A DNA stretch of 6,868 nucleotides from an uncultured Leucothrix sp. (GTDB lineage Bacteria; Pseudomonadota; Gammaproteobacteria; Thiotrichales; Thiotrichaceae), in NCBI GenBank assembly GCA_937923375.1, contig CALAJG010000199.1:1-6868 (forward strand), given 5' to 3'. A program made the translations under genes and the position numbers. The notes under the pieces were generated by a model. It was not told the DNA's origin, ran no database searches, and was given only the letters and a program-made list of their open reading frames with translations. Positions 1 through 4,657 of the stretch are shown one piece after another; position 1 is the first letter of the stretch, and each line of letters opens with the position of its first letter.

Positions 1-134
1 GGAGTAACACTGCCGTTTCGGCGAATCACTTTATATACAGAGTCTGAAGCGCTGGGAGCGGAGTCTTCTGCTACGGTGGAAAGGGTAACGGGTGGTGTGG
101 CAGGTAGTCTCAAGTCGTCGCTTGCTGTACTCAT
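1..134 (-). CDS. nrdA: Ribonucleoside-diphosphate reductase class Ia, alpha subunit, N-terminus (partial)
   Basis: The visible part is 44 codons from an ATG at 134-132, running off the left edge. NrdA is the large catalytic subunit of aerobic ribonucleotide reductase, which reduces ribonucleoside diphosphates to deoxy forms with the NrdB radical subunit in the cytoplasm. Seen: a Ser/Thr/Pro/Ala-rich, poorly conserved leader of about 32 residues, then VYKVIRRNGSVTP, which matches the start of the ATP-cone allosteric domain (VI-[KR]-R-[ND]-G-x-V-x-P-[FY]). An AGGAGA ribosome site (143-148) lies 8 bases upstream of the ATG and supports this start. Other ATP-cone proteins (NrdR, NrdD, NrdJ) also carry this motif. 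The long leader is typical of proteobacterial NrdA, and the NrdR- and DnaA-type sites upstream fit an nrdAB operon. The catalytic domain lies outside the window. Confidence 0.85.
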   Translation of the reverse strand, partial: MSTASDDLRLPATPPVTLSTVAEDSAPSASDSVYKVIRRNGSVT

Positions 135-254
135 AAGTGATGTCTCCTAAATGACATAAAGTTTTTTAAGCTGGTGCGCTAGGTCTATGTTTTAACTTAT
201 ATTTTAATGATTAATTTTCAGACTTCGCCTTTCTGTTTCGAGGTCAACTATAAC

Positions 255-275
255 ATGTTAGGAAAATCCTTACAT
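255..275. repeat. Imperfect inverted repeat in the nrdA leader
   Basis: Two 9-base arms, ATGTTAGGA (255-263) and TCCTTACAT (267-275), pair at 8 of 9 positions around a 3-base AAA spacer. On the nrdA transcript this would form a short hairpin about 120 bases before the start codon. It could equally be an operator for a dimeric regulator. No run of T follows it closely on the minus strand, so it does not look like a terminator. I do not recognise the motif. Confidence 0.45.
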
Positions 276-327
276 AGCATTTTATGACTCGAGAAATACC
301 ACAGGTAGTGCCAGAAGGATGGGTAAA

Positions 328-343
328 ACACTATATAGTGTTT
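328..343. promoter_or_regulatory. NrdR-box-like palindrome upstream of nrdA
   Basis: The 16 bases match the published NrdR box consensus acaCwAtATaTwGtgt at 14 positions. They are the core of a perfect 18-base palindrome (326-343) whose centre is CACTATATAGTG. NrdR is the zinc-ribbon/ATP-cone repressor of ribonucleotide reductase genes, and its boxes commonly overlap nrd promoters. The palindrome is two bases shorter between its CAC/GTG arms than the consensus. No good partner box is found at the usual spacing of about three helical turns. The nearest other box is about 200 bases away. Confidence 0.6.
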
Positions 344-360
344 GTTGCTCGTGCAATGCG

Positions 361-380
361 TGTGGAAAAGATGTGGATAA
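361..380 (-). promoter_or_regulatory. Two tandem DnaA boxes upstream of nrdA
   Basis: On the minus strand (the nrdA sense strand), positions 380-372 read TTATCCACA, the strongest consensus DnaA box, and 369-361 read TTTTCCACA, a common relaxed form, with two bases between them. In Escherichia coli, DnaA boxes at the nrdAB promoter couple dNTP synthesis to replication initiation. Placement next to the NrdR-like palindrome suggests the same logic here. Distance to the nrdA start is about 230 bases. Confidence 0.65.
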
Positions 381-528
381 AATGGGTAAAAAAGCGGTAT
401 AAGAAAAAATAAAAACAGTTAACAATAAGACAGTAGGCGCGATGGGTTACCATTTATCAGGCCTCTCGCTTGACCCAAACGATAATTTTCAACCAAGCCT
501 GTTTTTTATGATTTTATCCACTGACAAA

Positions 529-544
529 CCACTATATATAGATT
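529..544. promoter_or_regulatory. Second NrdR-box-like site
   Basis: The core ACTATATATAG gives 13 of 16 matches to the NrdR consensus, with the full central wAtATaTw block intact and the right arm degenerate (GATT instead of GTGT). It is about 200 bases further from nrdA than the first box, near a TTATCCACT nonamer (514-522). It may act through looping, serve a second promoter, or be a chance AT-rich match. Confidence 0.4.
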
Positions 545-628
545 GAAAAATTTTACTAAAAGTTAAGAAACCTGATAAGAATTGGCAATTAGCAGGCGAA
601 CGGCAAACGATATTTTGAGTGAAATACC

Positions 629-652
629 CCCAGAGAACCGGGCTTCTCTGGG
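629..652 (-). terminator. Hairpin downstream of the lipoprotein gene
   Basis: CCCAGAGAA (629-637) and TTCTCTGGG (644-652) form a perfect 9-base stem around a CCGGGC loop, 35 bases after the lipoprotein stop codon. On the minus strand the stem is followed by GTATTTCAC, only a weak U tract, so termination may be leaky or factor-assisted. It is the only strong stem-loop between the two minus-strand genes, and its position fits the 3' end of the lipoprotein transcript. Confidence 0.55.
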
Positions 653-687
653 AGATGTATACGGAGAATTGGTGGTAAATTTGAAGA

Positions 688-1647
688 TTAGTTTGCTGGT
701 TTAAAACCGCTTCTTAAGTTGGTGCCAACGACCTTAAACCAAGTCGTGTGCGGTGGACCTTCCCAGCCACGGCGCACACCGGCAATCAGTAAGGCGACGC
801 GTTTCTTATCATCGCCACGTAAATAACCGATCACATCGACATCCAGAATTCTAATTGGGGTCTTGTACTGTTCTTTGTGTACGGTTTTACGACCTAGTTT
901 ATCGGAGGTAACCATCACTTGATATTCTGTGACCAGAGCGATGTTGCCTAAATCAGGTTGGCCTTTTAATTTTTTCTGAACTACATAGTCAAGGCGATCA
1001 TCGTTAGTGTTTATAGAACCTGCAAACAGTACGGTATCGTCAATTTTTTTAATGCCGTATTTTTTAAATTGCGCATCCATTTTGGACTGGTTGGCTTGCC
1101 AATAATCGGCAAAGTTTTGAATTCCCGTTGTTGACTCGGGCTCACTTTGATACTTATCTTGCCAGATAATTTTATCGGTCACTAAGTCCTGTATGTAGAC
1201 ATTGAGAAAGTAGCTACCAACGGCCTCGTCGGGTGGTTCAATAGCATAGGCAAACTTACCGTCAGTTGACCAGCCAAGTGGGTAAAACTCCGCATCCAAA
1301 ATAGGTAGCTCGCTGGGGCCCTGCATCAAGTTACTAAAGCGATTGTGAACAACATCGCTAAGCAGCAAAGGGCGAGGAATGCCGTCAATCGGCAGGTTGC
1401 TCGCATCTTCTGTTACAACAGGTACTGTCGCACGCTCGATAGAGCCTTTGATAACACCATTGTCATCAACCTTTAGCTGAGGCACATCAGCTTCGTCACC
1501 GACGCCAGGGATTTTAAGGGAAACTTCCTTAGTATCATCGGCGTTCAGTGTCACCGGTGTTGTTGTATTTTGCGGTGGCTGTTCTTCGCTACATCCTACG
1601 ACTAACAATGCAGATAAGGTTATCGCACTGAGTTGAAATGAGGTCAT
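688..1647 (-). CDS. Putative lipoprotein of unknown function (319 aa)
   Basis: The protein starts with a hydrophobic stretch (residues 4-18) ending in the lipobox VVGC. Cys19 would be the lipidated residue, and Ser at +2 predicts outer-membrane sorting. The n-region has no Lys or Arg before the hydrophobic core, which is unusual for a signal peptide. Residues 20-60 are acidic and probably unstructured. The rest has scattered Trp/Tyr and strand-like segments, including GWSTDGKFAYAI, which faintly resembles a beta-propeller blade, but I cannot assign a family. The start is the ATG at 1647-1645: AAGGAG (1658-1653) lies 5 bases upstream of the TTG at 1650 but about 8 upstream in proper spacing for the ATG region, and a TTG only three bases earlier is a poorer choice. 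The gene diverges from the reductase at 1745, with a hairpin terminator at its 3' end. Function unknown. Confidence 0.75.
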   Translation of the reverse strand: MTSFQLSAITLSALLVVGCSEEQPPQNTTTPVTLNADDTKEVSLKIPGVGDEADVPQLKVDDNGVIKGSIERATVPVVTEDASNLPIDGIPRPLLLSDVVHNRFSNLMQGPSELPILDAEFYPLGWSTDGKFAYAIEPPDEAVGSYFLNVYIQDLVTDKIIWQDKYQSEPESTTGIQNFADYWQANQSKMDAQFKKYGIKKIDDTVLFAGSINTNDDRLDYVVQKKLKGQPDLGNIALVTEYQVMVTSDKLGRKTVHKEQYKTPIRILDVDVIGYLRGDDKKRVALLIAGVRRGWEGPPHTTWFKVVGTNLRSGFKPAN

Positions 1648-1744
1648 CAAACGCTCCTTGATATGATGGTTTTACAGATTTTAACTGATCTATTGGTTAA
1701 GATTAACAAATTCAGCACAAATCTATTTATCGGTAGCATAATTA
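1648..1744. promoter_or_regulatory. Divergent intergenic region between the lipoprotein and reductase genes
   Basis: These 97 AT-rich bases must contain the 5' signals of both divergent genes. The lipoprotein side shows a clear AAGGAG ribosome site. The reductase side has only a weak purine patch (CGGTAG) before its ATG. No promoter hexamer pair with standard spacing stands out, so no exact promoter is called. Confidence 0.45.
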
Positions 1745-2800
1745 ATGTCTTATAGAGTGACAATCCAACCCAGTGGCCATGAGTTTGAACTTGCTGAAAA
1801 TGAGTTGGTGTTAGACGGAGCTTTGCGTAACGGCATCATGTTTCCATACAGCTGCCGTGGTGGTTCATGTGGTACTTGTTTTGGTAAAGTGCTGGCGGGT
1901 GAAATAGATTTTCCTAAAGGCTTGCCGCTGGGGTTGATGGAGTCTGATAAGGTGCTTGGTCATGCTTTGTTTTGCTGCGCAACTGCCAAAACTGATCTGA
2001 CGATAGATGTCCGCGAGGTCCGTAGTCGTGACGAAATTCGCACCAAGACCTTACCAGCTCAGGTTACCTCCTTACGCAAATTAGCGCCTGATGTCATGGA
2101 AGTTAAGCTGGCGCTTCCTGCTTCAGAAAGCTTGGCTTACCGCGCAGGGCAATATGTTGACTTCTTATTGCGCAACCAGAAACGTCGCGCCTTTTCTATT
2201 GCCAATGCGTCTATTGCCAACGCGGCAACTGGCAATGCGCAGACGGACGGAACAGAGAAGGATAAAACGCTTCTGGAGTTACACATTAGATTAGCACCTG
2301 GTGGCGAATTTACTGAAATGGTATTTAATAAGCTCCAAGTTAAATCCTTAGTAAGAATCGAAGCGCCGCTCGGTGATTTTTATGTACGCGAAGAATCCAA
2401 TCGTCCACTCCTGATGATTGCCGGCGGTACGGGATTTGCTCCCATTAAAGCCATGATTGAGCAGCTGCGTGCAGAGCAGGATACCCGACCCATTCACTTG
2501 TATTGGGGTGTACGCAAGCTTGCGGATTTGTATCATCGGGAGTTAGCAGAAAGTTGGGTCAGACACGGGAGGTTTAGCTTCATCCCAGTTCTGTCGCAAA
2601 TGGTCGATGAAGATAATTGGCAGGGACGCACAGGCTATGTGCACGAAGCAGTAGTAACTGACCAAGCCAATTTATCAGATTTTGATGTGTATATGGCAGG
2701 TCCACCAGAGATGGTTGTGGCAGCGCAGGCTAAGTTTTTCGAGTTGGGCTTACCACGCGAACAACTCTTCAGTGATACTTTCGAGTACAGCAAAAACTAA
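1745..2800 (+). CDS. Ferredoxin-domain FAD/NAD(P)H oxidoreductase (CDP-6-deoxy-glucoseen reductase-like)
   Basis: A 351-residue electron-transfer flavoprotein with three modules. Residues 1-90 form a plant-type [2Fe-2S] domain with ligands Cys37-x4-Cys42-x2-Cys45 and Cys77 (Cys78 is an extra neighbour). Residues about 100-215 form the FAD domain, with the RAFS flavin motif at 148-151. Residues about 220-345 form the NAD(P)H domain, with GGTGFAP at 227-233 and AGPPE at 318-322. It would pass electrons from NAD(P)H through FAD to the cluster and then to a partner oxygenase or reductase in the cytoplasm. Homologues are often annotated as CDP-6-deoxy-delta-3,4-glucoseen reductase (AscD-like) and, in some gammaproteobacteria, sit beside ubiD. 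Here no sugar-pathway gene is near, so the substrate is unknown. The ATG at 1745 fits the family N-terminus, though its ribosome site is weak. An insertion follows the FAD motif. The gene converges on phosphoribulokinase with a 7-base gap. Confidence 0.85.
   Translation: MSYRVTIQPSGHEFELAENELVLDGALRNGIMFPYSCRGGSCGTCFGKVLAGEIDFPKGLPLGLMESDKVLGHALFCCATAKTDLTIDVREVRSRDEIRTKTLPAQVTSLRKLAPDVMEVKLALPASESLAYRAGQYVDFLLRNQKRRAFSIANASIANAATGNAQTDGTEKDKTLLELHIRLAPGGEFTEMVFNKLQVKSLVRIEAPLGDFYVREESNRPLLMIAGGTGFAPIKAMIEQLRAEQDTRPIHLYWGVRKLADLYHRELAESWVRHGRFSFIPVLSQMVDEDNWQGRTGYVHEAVVTDQANLSDFDVYMAGPPEMVVAAQAKFFELGLPREQLFSDTFEYSKN
2195..2239 (+). repeat. 15-base tandem micro-repeat inside the reductase gene
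   Basis: Three consecutive 15-base units encode SIANA, SIANA and ATGNA (residues 151-165). The first two units differ at one base, and the third is diverged. In relatives as I recall them, the FAD motif RxFSIAN runs almost directly into the strand ELHIR. Here about 20 extra residues, rich in Ala, Asn, Thr and Asp, separate the two. The pattern suggests replication slippage extending a surface loop without breaking the frame. Confidence 0.7.
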
Positions 2801-2807
2801 AAGCTCG

Positions 2808-3698
2808 TTAACGCCCGACTAGCTTCTCCAGTATCGGGGTCAAAATCGTCTCCATTGCCAGCGACATTTTATTGCCCGGAACCACAATCGTATTTCGACG
2901 CGACATAAACGAGTGCTCGATCATATCAAGCAGGAAAGGGAAGTCGATATTGTACTTAGAGGGGCGTTGAAAACGTATCACCACTTTACTTTCATCCAGC
3001 GAGGGAATATCGCGAGAAATAAAAGGATTTGAGGTATCTACCATCGGCACACGCTGAAAGTTCATGTCTGTCAAAGAGAACTGTGGCGTGATGTAGTTAA
3101 CATAGTCGGGCATTCTGCGTAGAATGGTATCGACTACCTGTTTCTCGTTATAGCCGCGCTCCTCATGGTCACGATGAATCTTTTGGATCCATTCCAGATT
3201 AACGCTAGGCACTACACCGATGCCAAGATCCACATAGGGCGTCACGTCGACATCTTGAGCCGGATCAACAACCATGCCGTGCAGTCCTTCATACAACAAC
3301 AGCTCAGTGTCCTCACTCATGTCCTCCCACGGCGTAAACTCGCCAACTTTTAGCGGTAGGTTTAGACGTTGGCTATGTTTTTCAACGTGGTTCTTGTTAT
3401 GTAAGTAATGGCGTTGTCGAGTCATGCCCGTCTCGCCGTACTCTTTGAAGCAGTTTTGCAGTGCTTTAAAGTCATTGGCTTTAGGGCCAAAATGGCTTAA
3501 GTGATTATCACCATGACTAGCGGCCTCTTCGACGCCTTTTTTAAACTCCTCTCGTGTCAGGCTGTGAAAACTGTCCCCCTGAACAATGCCCGCCCTAATG
3601 CCTTCGCGTCGAAATATATTGACGAAAGCATCGCGAACATAGGAAGTTCCCGCACCTGAAGATCCGGTAACAGCAACGACAGGGTGTTTTTCTGACAT
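2808..3698 (-). CDS. cbbP: Phosphoribulokinase, class I (Calvin-cycle type)
   Basis: A 296-residue kinase that phosphorylates ribulose 5-phosphate to ribulose 1,5-bisphosphate with ATP. The length fits the bacterial octameric class (about 290 residues). Visible motifs are the P-loop GSSGAGTS (12-19), the catalytic base Asp42 in GDSFH with His45 and Arg49, Walker-B-like Glu137 in YEGLHG, and Lys173, Arg176 and Arg181 in the WIQKIHRD...RG signature. These match the key residues known from the Rhodobacter sphaeroides enzyme, with a shift of up to 8. The segments RRMPDYVNYITPQFS and HSFMSRRNTIVVPGNK resemble Calvin-cycle CbbP more than the E. coli PrkB paralogue. Oddities are Tyr20 where relatives have Thr/Ser, and a few extra residues near 101-117. 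AGGAGA (3708-3713) lies 9 bases before the ATG. No RuBisCO or other Calvin gene is adjacent, so use of its product is not shown here. Confidence 0.93.
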   Translation of the reverse strand: MSEKHPVVAVTGSSGAGTSYVRDAFVNIFRREGIRAGIVQGDSFHSLTREEFKKGVEEAASHGDNHLSHFGPKANDFKALQNCFKEYGETGMTRQRHYLHNKNHVEKHSQRLNLPLKVGEFTPWEDMSEDTELLLYEGLHGMVVDPAQDVDVTPYVDLGIGVVPSVNLEWIQKIHRDHEERGYNEKQVVDTILRRMPDYVNYITPQFSLTDMNFQRVPMVDTSNPFISRDIPSLDESKVVIRFQRPSKYNIDFPFLLDMIEHSFMSRRNTIVVPGNKMSLAMETILTPILEKLVGR

Positions 3699-3804
3699 CC
3701 TCAGAGTTCTCCTAAATTAGTTAAATAGTAATCGGTCAAGTCTATCAGCTTGCTAAAGCTTGAGGAAAAGATAAAAAGAGGTACCCCATAAGAACTTTTA
3801 TTAC

Positions 3805-3824
3805 GATTAGGTTATTTTTTAATC
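3805..3824. repeat. Short inverted repeat upstream of phosphoribulokinase
   Basis: GATTA (3805-3809) and TAATC (3820-3824) flank a T-rich centre about 110-130 bases before the phosphoribulokinase start. It could be an operator for a dimeric regulator or part of the AT-rich promoter. The arms are short and chance cannot be excluded in DNA this AT-rich. Confidence 0.2.
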
Positions 3825-3931
3825 ATAATCTTGGGGCTAAAACAGAATAGAACTGCTGTGGCAAGTAGATTAATTCAATATTTCTACCTGAACGATCTTG
3901 ACATAAACTAAATTTAGTAATTCAAAATACC

Positions 3932-3951
3932 CTGTGGATAACTCTGTTGAT
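3932..3951. repeat. Extended DnaA-box direct repeat, copy 1
   Basis: A 20-base segment beginning CTGTGGATAACT is repeated at 4346-4365 with 18 of 20 bases identical, 414 bases apart in the same orientation. Each copy begins with a perfect DnaA box (minus strand) and continues into a second, weaker box-like nonamer. Shared flanks beyond the 9-base box suggest duplication or selection on an extended site. Confidence 0.55.
3933..3941 (-). promoter_or_regulatory. DnaA box TTATCCACA
   Basis: Perfect high-affinity nonamer on the minus strand, with flanks CCC and C that also occur around box R1 of E. coli oriC. It lies just right of a very AT-rich stretch (about 3800-3930), a geometry reminiscent of an unwinding element beside a DnaA box. 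A one-mismatch nonamer, TTATTGACA on the plus strand, follows at 3975-3983. Confidence 0.65.
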
Positions 3952-4121
3952 AGACTTCTCGATTATTGCCTAAGTTATTGACACTATTATAAATTTGAAA
4001 AGTGCTTGTTTTTTAAACTAATTCAAAATAAATAGTAATATCAGTTGCTTACGGGTTTTTTGTAAAGCTGAATTTTTGAGTGACAGTCTAAGTGTGAGTA
4101 TTGTCGTGTCCTACAAAGTGG

Positions 4122-4130
4122 TGTGTATAA
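4122..4130 (-). promoter_or_regulatory. DnaA box TTATACACA
   Basis: Exact match to TTATNCACA on the minus strand, the same nonamer as box R2 of E. coli oriC. It is isolated by about 180-200 bases from the neighbouring boxes. Confidence 0.55.
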
Positions 4131-4332
4131 CTGATATATGCCAAGCTGAATAATAGCTTAACAAAAATCCTATTAAGCAGGAATTAAGAAATAATTCAGG
4201 TTCAAACTGTTTGTGATCGCTGAAGCTGGGTGCTGACTTTTCGATTGGTGAATGAGGCCAGAAATAATAGCTTTAGCGCCATTATAAGACTAACTTATTG
4301 TTTAGCCATTGATTTTATAATTGCAAATATTT

Positions 4333-4367
4333 TTATCCACAAATGCTGTGGATAACTTTGTGGATTA
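4333..4367. promoter_or_regulatory. Cluster of three DnaA boxes with a perfect inverted pair
   Basis: TTATCCACA on the plus strand (4333-4341) faces TTATCCACA on the minus strand (4347-4355) across 5 bases, making a perfect inverted repeat. A third minus-strand nonamer, TAATCCACA (4359-4367, one mismatch), follows after 3 bases. Upstream lies a pure AT run (4311-4334, mostly A/T). Tight groups of three boxes in mixed orientation are the kind of core found in DnaA-reactivating and origin sequences, where they assemble DnaA oligomers. This is the densest DnaA-site group in the window. Confidence 0.75.
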
Positions 4368-4396
4368 CTGCGCGACAACTGGCTTCACATGAGTAG

Positions 4397-4409
4397 AATC
4401 AAGGAGTTA
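4397..4409 (+). promoter_or_regulatory. IHF consensus site 1
   Basis: AATCAA-GGAG-TTA is an exact match to WATCAANNNNTTR, the integration host factor consensus. It starts 30 bases after the three-box DnaA cluster. IHF bends DNA at oriC, datA and DARS2 in E. coli, so the adjacency is suggestive. Confidence 0.45.
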
Positions 4410-4453
4410 TACAAATAGGCTATGAATTCCCCATAAATTGGTTTGTTTAATTA

Positions 4454-4466
4454 AATCAATGGCTTG
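4454..4466 (+). promoter_or_regulatory. IHF consensus site 2
   Basis: AATCAA-TGGC-TTG is a second exact WATCAANNNNTTR match in the same orientation, 57 bases after the first. It is preceded by the AT tract TTTGTTTAATTA, which suits the upstream A/T preference of IHF. Either match alone could be chance in AT-rich DNA. Confidence 0.45.
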
Positions 4467-4536
4467 AAGGAATTTTTTTGATTAAACTATTGTTAATGAC
4501 GTGTATATTAACATTTCGTTAAGGACTTATTACAGA

Positions 4537-4545
4537 TGTGAATAA
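4537..4545 (-). promoter_or_regulatory. DnaA box TTATTCACA
   Basis: Exact TTATNCACA match on the minus strand. It lies about 120 bases before the chosen rimO start and overlaps a GTG that could otherwise be read as an upstream rimO start. Confidence 0.5.
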
Positions 4546-4572
4546 GTCAATATGGCTTATGGACATTAACGA

Positions 4573-4588
4573 GCACTATATCTTGTGC
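4573..4588. promoter_or_regulatory. NrdR-box-like palindrome upstream of rimO
   Basis: The 16 bases match the NrdR consensus at 13 positions. They sit inside an inverted repeat with arms GAGCAC (4571-4576) and GTGCTC (4585-4590) around TATATCTT. The site lies about 35 bases before the putative rimO -10 element, so it could control rimO or belong to the replication-linked site cluster. No correctly spaced partner box was found; a poor candidate (10 of 16) is at 4545-4560. Confidence 0.35.
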
Positions 4589-4623
4589 TCGCATGCTAAA
4601 TCGGCACAATCCCCGAACTCGTG

Positions 4624-4629
4624 TACAAT
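4624..4629 (+). promoter_or_regulatory. Putative -10 element of rimO
   Basis: TACAAT lies 28 bases before the preferred rimO ATG and is preceded by TG, followed by ACCGCG, a common gammaproteobacterial promoter context. The -35 region at the standard distance (TCGGCA) is poor. A promoter here makes the upstream in-frame GTG at 4538 an unlikely start. Confidence 0.35.
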
Positions 4630-4657
4630 ACCGCGATTTACCCGAGTCGAAAGTCTA

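Larger units (their letters stand above)
135..687. other. nrdA upstream regulatory intergenic region
   Basis: This 553-base AT-rich stretch separates nrdA from the lipoprotein gene; both genes are on the minus strand. It holds two NrdR-like boxes (328-343, 529-544), two adjacent DnaA boxes (361-380), a weaker DnaA-like nonamer TTATCCACT on the plus strand (514-522), an imperfect inverted repeat (255-275) and a terminator-like hairpin (629-652). No gene is convincing inside it. A precise -35/-10 for nrdA could not be fixed: TTGCAC at 350-355 followed by TATAGT (minus strand) has only a 15-base spacer. The control sites lie 195 to 410 bases upstream of the nrdA start, which implies a long 5' leader or several promoters. 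Confidence 0.7.
3699..4657. other. Long gene-poor AT-rich interval with DnaA and IHF sites; candidate replication-control locus
   Basis: About 960 bases separate the divergent phosphoribulokinase and rimO genes, far more than two promoters need. I see no supported protein or RNA gene in it. It contains five TTATNCACA DnaA boxes and one single-mismatch box, of which three are clustered at 4333-4367. It also has two exact IHF consensus sites (4397-4409, 4454-4466), an NrdR-like palindrome (4573-4588) and several AT-rich runs. By simple base-composition reasoning fewer than one such DnaA box would be expected. This composition is typical of an origin of replication or of DnaA-binding control loci such as datA or DARS. 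Only two GATC sites are seen, unlike the Dam/SeqA-rich oriC of enterobacteria. Identity as oriC is inference; the site cluster itself is directly seen. Confidence 0.5.

Noticed and set aside
284..412. A 42-codon plus-strand open frame, MTREIPQVV..., ending in a Lys-rich tail
   Set aside because: It has no ribosome site, overlaps the NrdR- and DnaA-like sites, and its Lys-rich end is just A-rich regulatory DNA.
1648..1650. TTG as start of the lipoprotein gene
   Set aside because: It is only about two or three bases from the AAGGAG site and adds a single residue; the adjacent ATG has better spacing.
3801..3830. CbbR (LysR-type) operator upstream of phosphoribulokinase
   Set aside because: Only a short GATTA/TAATC dyad in AT-rich DNA, and no cbbR gene in the window to support it.
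3918..4030. 12-base direct repeat TAATTCAAAATA at 3918-3929 and 4019-4030
   Set aside because: Two copies of an AT-rich 12-mer are weak evidence; they could be part of an origin but are not distinctive enough to call.
4047..4069. Possible hairpin with a T run (GCTTAC...GTAAAGC)
   Set aside because: The stem is imperfect, the T run is in the loop rather than after the stem, and no gene ends nearby, so it is not called a terminator.
4538..4657. N-terminal extension of RimO from a GTG start
   Set aside because: It does not resemble the family, overlaps a DnaA box and palindrome, and leaves no room for the likely promoter.
3699..4657. Plasmid-type iteron origin, CRISPR array, attachment site or small RNA in the long interval
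   Set aside because: The repeats are DnaA-box nonamers at irregular spacing and in both orientations; there is no Rep gene, no spacer pattern, no integrase and no promoter-terminator pair.
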